The notes: generated from the sequence alone by a model not told the origin. A stretch of DNA of 64,000 bases from Erythroxylum novogranatense (GCA_029891385.1 CM057233.1:28688540-28752539); one strand, 5' to 3'; positions 47,901 to 58,467 are shown, numbered from the stretch's first letter. Program-made: numbers and translations.

Positions 47901-49359
47901 ATGTGGGTTTGGTAGGTCCCTTGGTGAGTCGTATTTGTCTCTATGTGTATAGCCTTCTCCAGTGTGCCCATTAGTGCACGGACTCGATTCGGACTCCTTC
48001 ACGGCTATATTGGACCATGATGCGGAAAGTGTAATACGTTCTTTCACGATCTGCAGGACCATATATGGGGCTATGCGACGCTCTGCTTGGACCTAGCGAG
48101 ACCATTCGATGTGTAATATGTTTTGATTTGTTTATGTGTTCGCATTCATATTTATGAAAATTCAAGAAGTTTTGAAAATGAGAAAAGTGAGATTATTATG
48201 AAAAGTTTGAAAAATATGAAAAAATGGGTTTGAGGAAATTGTTTGAAAAATTATAAAGTTTGAAAAAAAAAATTCGCCCTTTTTGGCAAAAAGATTATTA
48301 AAAATGATTTCAGCTTATTTATCAGTTTATAAATGTGTTATCCACGAGCTTTCGAGCTCACCCCCCCTTTCATCCCCATCTCCAGGTTTCGAGCAGGAGA
48401 TCGGATGAAAGAATGTGAAGACGTATGTCAAGACGTCAGTTTCGACATTTGAATACGTTGGTTTTTGAGAAATTTGGATCTTGTGTATGAATATGTTTAT
48501 GACTTTAGATAAATTTTGGAAAAGTGTATTTGTGTATAAAGTTAAGTATTGTGAATGACTGTGAAATTTGTATAGGAAATTATGGAGAATTTGAGAACAT
48601 ATTGTATGGTTGATTTGGGAATATATATGTATGAATTTGGAAATGAGTTGAATTATGAGTTTGGTATTTATTGACTTGAGAATTATGGAAGTATTAGTTT
48701 TAGGTTTGTGTTTCTTTGGTGTTGGGATTAGGACGGGAGTGTCCGATGATTCTGAGGTCTGTTGAGATTATAGAAGTGTATTATGCCTTTGCAGGAATTT
48801 TTGGGTTAGGATAAAGGCAGCCGTTATGCTGCCGAATTTTCGATAAGATTTGGGATAAAAGTGTAATTTTGGAAATTGGATGCATTGGTTATGTTTTAAA
48901 TGTGTTTGAGTAAGAGAAGAAATGAATAAGAAATGAGAATAAGAAAGAAAAAAAAATTTTCATAACGGATTTTGGAACGTCTTAGGAATTCCCAACGCGA
49001 TTCATTTCTGTTCTTTGCTTATTCACGGATGTCGGAAAGTATTTCATTTACATTGATTTGTTTGCTTACTTTGTTTTCTATCCGTATTCGATTTGCATTC
49101 GATTCGATCCCGCCGCTTATTCGTTCGCTTTGTGATTCAGTATTCGATTATTTCGCCGCTACATTCGATTGAATCATTCGTTTGTTTCGATTAGTTCTTG
49201 CTTCGCCAGCATTTGCTTCCGCTTATTTACTTTGGATTTGTTCGCTTCGCATTTTGTTGTCGATCCAAATATCCGCTTCCTTCGCTTCCGTTCGATTCCG
49301 TTCCCTTCGTGCTCATTGCTTTTCCGGTTGGGATCCGGTTCCCGGATCGGGTCCCAACA
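44938..49359 (+). repeat. 3' LTR of the short-interior element
   Basis: TGTTGGACC ... CCCAACA. Nearly the same as 39677-44124. It keeps bases that the 5' copy lacks at several places (CTTCTGGAAAC against CTTCGAAAC, TTTTCTGATG against TTTTCGATG). Confidence 0.93.
45578..45830. repeat. GC-rich palindrome array, 3' LTR copy
   Basis: Same words as 24877-25095 and 40311-40590. It yields an arginine-rich chance frame on the minus strand that is not a gene. Confidence 0.75.
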
Positions 49360-49509
49360 TGCATAATACACATTTGACTGATTTCATGTGCATTGTTTAG
49401 TCATTTATACCGATGGTAATGGTTATTCATTTAACTTGCTATAGAGGCTCAAGTGGACCGTCGTTCCACGACTTGGCGAGACTTCCGACACTAGCGTGGA
49501 AGTTATTAG

Positions 49510-50140
49510 GTGAGTAACCTAGTTGGTTATTCCAATCTATGTGTTTCTTGTTTGATTGCCTACGGGATTCGTGGATTATACCGTGATTTGATTGCCTACG
49601 GGATTACATGGATTATATGTGGCATTCTTGATCGTGCTTTACGCGAGGCAACCGTCTAATTGGATGAATATTTTGTTGTGTATTATCATGTTTATCGCTA
49701 TGGAACATGTGCATTCATGCACAAATGCATCCCATCGTTAAAAGGAAAGTTGTGAGAACCGAGACGCCATCGATTGAACCGAGCCCAGAGCTCGATATCT
49801 TGAACCGAGCCTCGAGCTCGACGGAGATAATTCTCCCAGCACGCGCGTCTATCTTGATCACCTTTATTATGCGCTCGGTCACAATCTTGAAATGAATCGA
49901 AAAGAGTCACGTGTGCATTGCATCTTGGATGAATATTTGGAAATGTTTTGGTGGTTCTTTATACACCGCTACGTGATCGTATATTGTATAAGTGTCTTGT
50001 GATTGTTTCAATCGTGTGTTTTGTATAATTATTGAATGAGTCTCGTATCATGCTTATGTGATGCATGAATTGGGAGAACCATCGATGATGGTTTCTCATT
50101 GAGTTCGCAAACTCATCCAAAATTGCAACTTATTTTTCAG
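49510..50140 (+). other. Intron-like cassette in the 37044-50527 LTR
   Basis: ATTAG|GTGAGTAACCTAG at 49510 and TATTTTTCAG|GCC ending at 50140 (631 bases). ACCATCGATGATGG (50088) and GAGTTCGCAAACTC (50100-50113) precede the acceptor. Confidence 0.6.
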
Positions 50141-51392
50141 GCCTTAGCATAGACAGATAGCTCCCTCGGATCGTAGAGTCAGATATCTTGTGATTTGGCG
50201 AGAAGCGATGGCTCAAAGGTCGGTCAGTGGGCTTCCTTTGGAGACTTATAGTTAGATCTGTTTATTGTACATTACAGTATCTTACTTAGCGTGCAGTGGT
50301 TTGGAACATGTGTAAATTAAAAATACTGACAGTCGTAAATTACTGAGTTTTGAGTGAATGAAATGGAATCTAATTTGGTTTTAAAAAGTGGTCAATTTCT
50401 TATTACTGTCGTATGATTGTGATGCCATGAGGAGTGAAGTGGTTGTTGTCAGTAGTGGTCTCTTGTCGTAGGATATGTATGACCTACGGGCGTTCCGGTG
50501 GATACCCTATGGTAAGGGGGCACTACATTCAGAGCCTATGACTCAACGATTAATATGCCCTTATTGGGACAGTTTCAGAGCTTCAGGCTTAACGATTAAT
50601 GTGCCCATTTTGGGATAGTTCAAACGCTCCGTCACAACACCGAAATAAAATGAAAATATGGCACATGCGCATGTCATTTGCATCTAATTGTAATCTCTTT
50701 AATTAAGTGAAAGGCTACTTGTCTTATGCTTCTGTGGTACCAATCATGTGGTACTTCTGAATGTGATTTATGAAACAATTGGCTTATGCATAGGTGTTTT
50801 ATGAATTTAATTTGTTATGGATGACAAACAGAATGAAATGTATCAAGTTGTCTATGTTCACGGGAAATTGTGCAATGTGATTAAATATGCAACAATGTGA
50901 ATATATGTTATGTGAAACGATGTGTTGCATGAATTGAGTGAACCATCGATGATGGTTCCTCACTGAGTTCGCAAAACTCACCCAAAATTTGCAATCATTT
51001 TTTAGGACCTAGAAGAATATCCCATGAGGCAACGGGTGTATGGCAACCGCGTGTGAGTGAGAAGAGAGGTCGGGATCAGTTCGCGTCTGCATTAGTGTCT
51101 GATAGAGATGTATTTGTTATGAATTTTTGTATTATTGATTAGGTCGTGTTGTAAAGTCAACAAACTGAATGAAATCGTATTTACAAAAGGGCCCCCGTGG
51201 TCATTGAACTCACCGATGATTATCTACATAAACTGTTTTCTGCATAATATATATAAAGTATGTGTATGTTTCAAAAAAAATTATACTAATTTTTGACTGA
51301 GTGATGTAGCACGCCACCCTCACAGGGCACGAACTCGGATATCACTGTCGATGTCGGGTTCAGGTCATGCGGGAGTGGGGTGTTACATTTTC

Positions 51393-52269
51393 TGTAAGCC
51401 CATACTAAATTTAGTTGAAGCTTTTTTCTTAATTTAATATAATATTAAATCTTGACCATTAATTTAGTACTTGATGGATATACAAAATTTAATGTCAACA
51501 AGTATATAAATTAGTTTGTTATTGATGAAAGTTCTCTCTACATCATGTCGAATTCTGCTCAAAGTAAGTGATTTATTCGCTTCATCTATGTGGTTATTAT
51601 TATATTCGAGATATTAATGGATACAAATCATTGATATATGATTTATCTATTGATGTTTGAACATTAAGTATATACATTTACAAATGATATTCATGAGTTT
51701 TTTGTTTTATAACTTTTCTAGAAAAACACATAAATAAAAAGATTTTAAATCTTTTAATGAGATATAATTGGAAGCTAGAAATATTTGTCTTTAATTATCA
51801 CAAAGATGTTTTTATTTGAATATAAAATTTTAAAACTTTAATTGTTTAAAACCATATTCTTGAAGAAAATTTATTATTATAAAACATAAGTAAACATGGT
51901 AGTATGGATGAGTAATGTTTACGGAAACACTCCAAATTTATTCTCTAATACTTGAATTTATCTTTTCTTAATGAGGATTTAATAGAAATAAGTTTATTGC
52001 ATTACTTAATCCTTTCATAAAATCTGAAATTTTGTTAAAATAGTTATTCTTTGAATAGCAAGATCAAATTTGAAAGGTACAATTTTGATTTTGAATTCTA
52101 GTTTTGACCAAGAAGAAAGAAAATATGTGACTTAAGAATGAGGCCATAAAGAATAAAAATAAAGGAAAATCAAATGATGTAATAGGAATTGAAAATTACA
52201 AGAGAAGGTTCCATATAGCTTTTTTCCTTTCTATAATTTAAATAACAAATTGATGCACTTTATTAACTC
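51393..52269 (+). other. Remainder of the copia A LTR, then AT-rich DNA without features
   Basis: TGTAAGCCCATAC continues the copia LTR cut at 21545. I cannot place its 3' end, because the partner LTR and TSD are outside the window; an end within the first 150-300 bases is plausible. The rest is AT-rich with no coding, RNA gene or repeat that I can support. Confidence 0.5.
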
Positions 52270-52284
52270 TTTCAATCAAAGAAA

Positions 52285-52430
52285 TGGATTTCGTACCGTA
52301 CTGGTCGGAAGGTACCGTACTAGTCAAAAAATGGTACGAAATCGGTGAACATCAGTACCAGGCTTAAATATCGGTCGGTATCGACATTTACCGAACGATA
52401 CTGGTTGGAACCATCAATTCCGGTCAATAC
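52285..52430. repeat. Subterminal ACCGTACTGGTC repeats of the hAT element
   Basis: TACCGTACTGGTCGG, TACCGTACTAGTC, ATCGGTCGGTATCG and CGATACTGGTTGG recur within 150 bases. Transposase binding is inferred by analogy with Ac. Confidence 0.6.
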
Positions 52431-52504
52431 TGAAAATTTCAGAAATTGCAAGGACTAACTTGCAATTTTCGAAAGTTTTTAACCTAAATTACCCCCCCCA
52501 TTCT

Positions 52505-52860
52505 GGATTCTTCTTCGGTCTCTCACTCTTCGACGCACGCTGCACGCCGCACGCCTCCTCTCTTCTCTGATCTCTCTCTCGGTGTCTCGCCGTCTCCTCG
52601 CCATCGACGTCTCCTCGCCGTCGACGTCTTCTTGTCGCCGACGTCTCCTCCAGTTCTCCAGTCCTCCCCCTTCAAGTCTTCGACTAGTGGTTTGTTTGTT
52701 TTCTCCCTTTGAGGCTTTGACGGTTCGGTCTTAGGCTCTCAGCCCGCTCCTCGCCGCCTTCTCCTCCGTCCTCCTCGTCATCTCTCTGCCTTCGACACAC
52801 CACACGACACACCACAGGTCAAAGCCTCAGATGGACGGACCACACGAATCGACGTTGACC
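52505..52860 (+). promoter_or_regulatory. Pyrimidine-rich leader upstream of the hAT transposase
   Basis: Runs such as CTCTCTTCTCTGATCTCTC and CGCCGTCTCCTCGCCAT look like a plant 5' untranslated exon. No start codon with a long frame follows directly. Confidence 0.4.
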
Positions 52861-53929
52861 TGGATCATCGAAAACCCGATTTTTTTGGGGTGTATGTTTT
52901 TTATTTTTATTTCATTTTTCATGGCATTCTCAAATTGATTGCTTCTGTGATTGTGTTGGTTGTTGGATGATGGTGGATTTGGGGTTAAAAATTGGTGTTG
53001 TTGAATTGGATTTGGGGAAAATCCGAAAATCCTGGAGGTTAATTTCGGTTGAGAATGAGAAATGGGAACGTGTGAATGTTGAAACTGATTTCGATTAAAG
53101 TAAAGTTTTGATTTTTGTCATTTGTTATTGTTGAAGTTGAACTAAAATTGAAATTGAAATTGAATTTTGGCATTTTGCATTTTGGAAGTGGATTGGTGAT
53201 TGGTCTGATTGGAAATTGAATTTGAAATGGTGATTGTGATTTAGTAGATTTAGTGATTTACGGTATTAAACTATTAATATTAAATTGTTGAATTATTGAT
53301 GAATGAGATTGAATTTGACTATTTGAGTTTGTGCAATTGAATTTGAGATTGAGTTTGATAATCAAAATCAAATCAACATTTAAACCTAATTGTAAAATTG
53401 ACAATCAAATGTGAAATTTATAATTAAATGCAAAATTGTAAAATTGATAATTAAAATTAGGAAAATTGAAAAAATTAAATCATTAATTGACACATTCTTA
53501 ATATTTGTTAAATGGTCATTCATTTTAATATTTAGGTATTGAATTTTGGTAAATAATTAGTTAAGTATAAAATTATGGAATTAGAAATTAATAATAATTT
53601 GATTGTAGTTAATAATGATAGTATTTGCTTATTTGAGTATTAGTTTTAGCTAGGTAAATAATTAATTGACTCTAAAAGTTCAAAGATGTTGAACTTTAAT
53701 GGAATGGTAATATATATGTGTAGGGAATCATAAATATTTAAAATTGGTAATGTTATCAATCAAATTGTGATTTGTGAATATGTTGTATATTTGTAGATTT
53801 CAATTTATACTTATAGTTATTAATGTTGATTAAGAATTATTAAAGCATCATATATATTTAAGAATGAAATATAAAATGGTGTATATAATATTATGGATTG
53901 TTAGAAATAGAATTATGAATGTTTTGTGT
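52861..53929 (+). other. AT-rich probable intron of the hAT gene, left part
   Basis: T- and A-rich sequence with many GAATTTG and AAATTG words but no coding signal. Together with the minisatellite it separates the leader from the transposase frame. Confidence 0.4.
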
Positions 53930-55265
53930 TAATTAGGATTGGAAATTGTTGGATATTGAATGGAATTATGATTGTTTTGTAATTGTTATGATTGGAAATT
54001 GTTAGAAATGGAATTATGATTGTTTTGTAATTGTTAGGATTGGAAATGGAATTATGATTGTTTTGTAATTGCTAGGATTGGAAATGGTTGGAAATGGAAT
54101 GGAATGGAAATGGAATTATGATTGTTTTCTAATTGTTAGGATTGGAAATTGTTGGAAATAGAATGAAATGGAAATGAAATTATGATTGTTTTGTAATTGT
54201 TAGGATTGGAACTTGTTGGAAATGGAATTGAATGGAAATGAAATTATGATTGTTTTCTAATTGTTAGGATTGGAAATGGTTGGAAATGAAATGAAAAGGA
54301 AATGGAATTATGATTGTTTTGTAATTGTTAAGATTGCAAATTGTTGGAAATGGAAATGAAATTATGATTATTTTGTAATTGTTATGATTGGAAATGGTTG
54401 GAAATGGAATGAAATGGAAATGGAATTATGATTGTTTTATAATTGTTAAGATTGGAAATGGCTGGAAATGGAATGAAATTGAAATGGAATTATGATTGTT
54501 TTGTAATTGTTAGGATTGGAAATGGTTGGAAATGGAATGGATTGGAAATCTAATTATGATTGTTTTGTAATTGTTAGGACTGGAAACTGTTGGAAATGGA
54601 ATGAAATGGAAATGGAATTATGATTGTTTTGTAATTATTAGGATTGGAAATTGTTGGAAATGGAATTGAATGGAAATGGAATTATGATTGTTTTGTAATT
54701 GTTAGGATTGGAAATGGTTGGAAATGGAATGGAATGGAAATGGAATTATGATTGTTTTGTAATTGTTAGTATTGGAAATTGTTGGAAATGGAATGCAATG
54801 GAAATGAAATTATGATTGTTTTGTAATTTTTATGATTGGAAATTGTTAGAAATGGAATGAAATGGAAGTGGAATTATGATTGTTTTGTAATTGTTAGGAT
54901 TGGAAATGGATGGAAATGGAATGAAATGGAAATGGAATTATGATTGTTTTGTAATTGTTAGGATTGGAAATGGTTGGAAATGGAATGAAATAGAAATAGA
55001 ATTATGATTGTTTTGTAATTGTTAGGATTGGAAATGGTTGGAAATGGAATGAAATGGAAATGAAATTATGATTGTTTTGTAATTATTAGGATTGGAAATG
55101 ATTGGAAATGGAATGAAATGAAAATGAAATTATAATTGTTTTGTAATTATTATGATTGGAAATTGTTGGTTATTGATGGAATGGAAATGTAATTATGAAT
55201 GTTTTATGATTGTTGATATTGGAAATTGTTAGGAATGGAAGGAAGTCGAAATGATATTACGATTG
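53930..55265 (+). repeat. Minisatellite, 64-65 base unit, about 20 copies
   Basis: Tandem units share ATTATGATTGTTTTGTAATT, then GTTAGGATTGGAAATGG and TTGGAAATGGAATGAAATGG. Copies vary by substitutions and short unit losses; two near 53950-54060 are shorter. It lies between the leader and transposase frame of the hAT element. Confidence 0.9.
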
Positions 55266-55407
55266 TTTTGTAATTGTTGAAATTACAAATTGTTGGAGTA
55301 TGTTTTGTGTTACTTATCATATATGTTAAATGTTTTGAATCGTTAGCTTTGTGCATATTGTCATTGTGTACTGAAATTATGTGTTATTTATTTTTGTATA
55401 CAAATAA

Positions 55408-56655
55408 ATGGAAGAAAGTTCAAATACTCCCGATCAACCTAGTTCAAGAAGATACAGTGATTCAGCTTGGGCTCACGCTGATGTGGTTCCCGGTCAAAAA
55501 AATCATATCATTTGCTTGTTTTGTAACTAACATTTGAAAGGTGGAGAAATTACCCGATTGAAAAGGCATTTAGTTGGGGTTAAAGGAGATGTGGAAGCAT
55601 GCAAAAAATTAAGTCATGATGTGAAGTGGCAGATGAAAATATTGCTTGATGAACATCAATTTGAGAAATATAGAAGGGAAAGATTGAATTTTGAAATTGG
55701 TAGTGGAAGTTCGTTTTCTGGTTTTTGTGGTGATTATGGAAATGTTGAAGGTGGAAGTAGTAATGGTAGTGGTACTGCTAATATTCCATCTCAGCCTCAG
55801 GATCCTGAAGAATCTGATGTGAGGAAGAGAAGAAGGCAGGTGTCTAGTTTCTTTGCACCACGAATAACTCCTGGAGTCCAACCTTCAATTCATAGTGCAA
55901 TGCAGACAAGAGATGCAGCTCACAATGTGGATATGGCAGTAGCTAGATGGTGGTATGATACATGTTCTTCATTTAATGCTTCTCAATCATATTATTATCA
56001 ACCTATGATAGATGCCATAGTCTCTTATGGTTCAGGATACAAAAGGGCCATCGATTGATGACTTAAGAGGTAAACTTTTGAGTTGTGCTGTTTCTGAAAT
56101 GAGAACTTATTTGGCTGAAAGAAGAGTGAGTTGGGGTATTAATGGATGCTTAATTATGTGTGATGGTTGGACGAATAGGGGACAAGAGCCTATTATAAAT
56201 TTTTTGGTTTATTCTTCAAATGACTCTATGTTTTTAAAATCTATTGATGTATCTAGCCTGATTAGAAATGTTGATACTTTGTTTGGGATGTTTAATGAAG
56301 TTGTGAATGAAGTAGGGGTGGAAAACATTGTTCAGTTTATTACTAACAATGATTCCGCTTATAAAGCGGCAGGGAAAAGGTTGCAAAGTACCTATAATTC
56401 ATTTTTATGGACTTCTTGTATTGCACATTGCATTGACTTAATGCTGGAGAATATATGAGATCCTAGGTATTTTTCTGTTATTGATGAGACCATGCAAAAG
56501 ACAAAAAAGGTGACAAAATTTATTTATAATAGTGCATGGGTTTTGAATTTGATGAGAAGGGAATTTACCGATGGTAGAAATTTGTGTCGCCCTGCTATGA
56601 CAAGATTTGCAACAAATTTTTTATCACCTCAGTGTTTTGTTTCGATGAAGGAGTT
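55408..56655 (+). pseudogene. hAT-family transposase, truncated and frameshifted
   Basis: ATG at 55408 opens MEESSNTPDQPSSRRYSDSA. A BED zinc finger follows (residues about 19-60: SAWAHADVV, HIICLFCN, then TRLKRHL), interrupted by TAA at 55528-55530. A basic stretch VRKRRRQV (near 55820) may be a nuclear signal. After a one-base shift in an A run at about 56040 comes a DUF659-like core with DDLRGKLLSCAVSEMRTYL and CDGWTNRGQEPIINFLVYSS. The hAT motif region WTSCIAHCIDLMLENI is next, then TGA at 56456-56458 and a further in-frame piece. The C-terminal dimerisation domain is cut off by the copia LTR at 56656. The protein would excise and insert the element. It is not functional as read, though the A-run shift could be a sequencing error. 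Confidence 0.88.
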
Positions 56656-56670
56656 TGTTAGAGTAGTGCC

Positions 56671-56690
56671 CTAAAGGCAATCGCCTTTAG
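56671..56690. repeat. Hairpin near the LTR start
   Basis: CTAAAGGC and GCCTTTAG are perfect 8-base arms around AATC, 15 bases inside the LTR. Confidence 0.7.
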
Positions 56691-57916
56691 CGCGTTTTGT
56701 ACAAAGTTGTGTACATACTTTATGAATAAATAAAGAAAGGCATATTTCATTAATTTGATGTTCATTATTGATGAATGGATATTAATCTATAATAAAATTA
56801 ATGAAGTCCATGATACATGACATAGCATGAAGGAAATTATGATGTGATCATACTACTGAGATTCCTATCATGTGCAATTATGTCAAGATATCTAAATTAT
56901 CCCTAGTCATAAGATTACTGAAGCTGGACATCGGTAATCTGGAGAGACTAACACATTTCAAGCTCCTTGATTTGATCAAGCAGTGGATCTCAGAAACTGT
57001 AAATATGAGATGTTTAGAGTTGAGATGTGAATGCTTACTAGAAGTAGTAAGTACATTGGATGACCTACTATGAGATCATCACATGGATGTCCTCTTCTAA
57101 TGTCAGTGATAATCTCATCATAGCAATGGTGCAAATATCCTTAGACTTGAGGTACTCAAGGATATCTTAGATACTGATTCTGTGCTTTGACTCCATTCCT
57201 TGTTGCCTTACACAGGTCTCTCATAGGGTGGTGATTGGGTACAGTTTGAGGTATTCGAAGGTAATTGAGTAGCCAATAGAGAATTCACCACTTCTGTGAT
57301 AGCAGAAGATGATACCCATGGCCTCTTGTCAGGGTCATTACTTGGAAATCTCTGGCCAGAGTTCATATGTCATGAAGAGTGTGTTCAGTGACATATAAAG
57401 TAATGAGTCCCAGGACAAGAACTAATATCACTTGGACTAGATTTGACGTAGTCAGTCTAGTAAGAGTTGACACTTTTCCCATACTCATAACCAAGTGGGG
57501 TATAGCATGGTGAAAGGACGAATTGCACAGTAATTGTCTATGGAAGGGTTCGTGATATGGTCCGTGATGAATATAGGTTCATTCGTCAAACCAATTACTC
57601 TCTGGTCAATTGGGGGTCATGATGTGTTGCTAGATACCGCTCATGACTTGCTCAGATTAAGTGTAAGTGGCCAACATAACCGGGAACCTAATGGGTCACA
57701 CGCATAAGAGTGACTCGGAGAATTCGTAAAATAGTTTTGGACAGAGATCCAATATATGGAAAGCAATAGGATTAAATGGATCCCAATGAGATCGAGATAT
57801 GTCCCGATGAGATCGCGACATCGATATTGCTGAAAAAGGTTTCTGGTGGTTTTTCCATACCGGGACCCAGTAGGCCGGTAGGACCGACCCTAGTGTGACT
57901 GGACCACTTCAGCATT

Positions 57917-57941
57917 TATATATATATATATATATATATAT
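57917..57941. repeat. (TA)n microsatellite, possible TATA element of copia B
   Basis: About 12 TA units followed by TGGCTATACGTGG. A TATA-box role is inferred from its place in the LTR. Confidence 0.6.
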
Positions 57942-58467
57942 GGCTATACGTGGAAGGAGGATGGAAGCTTCTTTTAAGCCTTGTCAAAAGTAGTCATTAA
58001 TGGCTTTAAATGTTAAAGACAAAATGCACTAAAGGACAAAAGAAGGTGATCTACGTATGTGACATGTGGCTTATGAAAAAAGAAGAGAAGATGGTCGTTG
58101 GTTTAGAGTGAAAAGGATTTTAGAAATCAAGCTTTCTCATCTCTTTGAAGCTCACAATCATCTTCTTCATGCTCTCAAGCTTCATCCTCTCCAAGCTTCT
58201 CTTCATCGTTTCTCCTTAGCTCTTCAAAAACAAAGGTAAGATCTAGTAGTCTTTACTTTGTTCTAGCTATTCCCGGGTCAAAGGGTTTGCCCCGGTTAGG
58301 TTCTCCGATCTCTGCGTGGATACCGTTAGAGACGGTCTCCTTTGGTCGTTATGGTTTGACTTTTTTATATAGACGCATGGATCCTGGCTTTCGGGAAGGT
58401 CCCGGAACAAAAATTTTTGTTTTTCGCACCGTGTGCATGTGATGTACACACCGGGATTTTCCTACAA

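Larger units (their letters stand above)
39677..49359 (+). mobile_element. Non-autonomous LTR retrotransposon with 4.4 kb LTRs and 0.8 kb interior
   Basis: Two LTRs of 4,448 bases (39677-44124) and 4,422 bases (44938-49359), both TGTTGGACCCCGAACC to GGGTCCCAACA, enclose only 813 bases. TGCAT is duplicated at 39672-39676 and 49360-49364. A primer site follows the 5' LTR and a gypsy-type tail with a G-rich tract precedes the 3' LTR. Nothing in the interior can code for gag or pol, so trans-mobilisation by a gypsy relative is inferred. LTR substitutions are few, so this is one of the youngest insertions here. Many differences are one- or two-base gaps. Confidence 0.95.
37044..50527 (+). mobile_element. 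Solo LTR (3.80 kb net) interrupted by a two-LTR element
   Basis: Runs from TGTAACATCCCC to TAAGGGGGCACTACA, flanked by TTCAG at 37039-37043 and 50528-50532. It is split at TGCAT by the 39677-49359 element. Modules in order are: TTCCCGGACTGGAAAAATCG (37337), CCGACGTCCGATTGACCTG (39422), CCTATAGAGGTCC, AAGTGGACCG...GGAAG with the donor GTGAGTAACCTAG (49510), the acceptor TTTTTCAG (50140), GGTCGGTCAGTGGG, and a 3' end with paired TAGGATATG / GACCTACGGGCG. No interior is seen. Confidence 0.92.
21546..51387 (+). mobile_element. LARD-like large LTR retrotransposon with nested insertions
   Basis: Starts TGTAACATCCC and ends GGGGTGTTACA, with TTTTC duplicated at 21541-21545 and 51388-51392. Its 5' LTR (21546-30144) and 3' LTR (33641-51387) are each interrupted. 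Removing the insertions with one TSD copy gives LTRs of about 4.23 and 4.26 kb and an interior of 3,496 bases, a total near 12.0 kb. A primer site follows the 5' LTR and a gypsy-like tail precedes the 3' LTR. Large LTRs around a short non-coding interior match the LARD class known from cereals and other plants. Mobilisation would need gypsy proteins from elsewhere. The LTRs differ at about 11 of the first 170 positions by eye, so the insertion is old. Confidence 0.92.
33641..51387 (+). repeat. LARD 3' LTR (4.26 kb net, interrupted)
   Basis: It begins TGTAACATCCC at 33641, breaks at TTCAG (37039-37043), resumes after TTCAG (50528-50532) and ends GGGTGTTACA at 51387. It follows the 5' LTR almost base by base. 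The uninterrupted counterpart of its break point is at 29285-29289. The donor is altered (GTGACT at about 36650), while the acceptor is kept near 51004. Confidence 0.92.
52270..56655 (+). mobile_element. hAT transposon, 5' part, cut by a copia element
   Basis: The left part has clustered TACCGTACTGGTC / TATCGGTCGGTATCG motifs in both orientations (52285-52430), as hAT subterminal regions do. A pyrimidine-rich, GC-rich leader follows (52505-52860), then a long AT-rich probable intron with a minisatellite, then the transposase reading frame. At 56655 the coding sequence stops and a copia LTR starts. The exact left terminus and the 8-base TSD could not be identified, and the 3' end lies beyond the window. 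Confidence 0.7.
56656..58466 (+). repeat. Copia B 5' LTR (1.81 kb)
   Basis: It starts TGTTAGAGTAGTGCCC and ends GGATTTTCCTACA, directly followed by the primer site. A TATA-rich run at 57917-57941 may act as promoter, and ACAAAG|GTAAGATC near 58230 could be a splice donor. A long LTR for copia. Confidence 0.88.

Noticed and set aside
55274..55537. 87-codon frame before the hAT transposase as its N-terminus
   Set aside because: The BED finger is read in the frame starting at 55408. The 55274 frame overlaps it out of frame and has no domain.
57917..57941. (TA)n as a transposon end or origin
   Set aside because: Simple microsatellite in a copia LTR; at most a TATA region.
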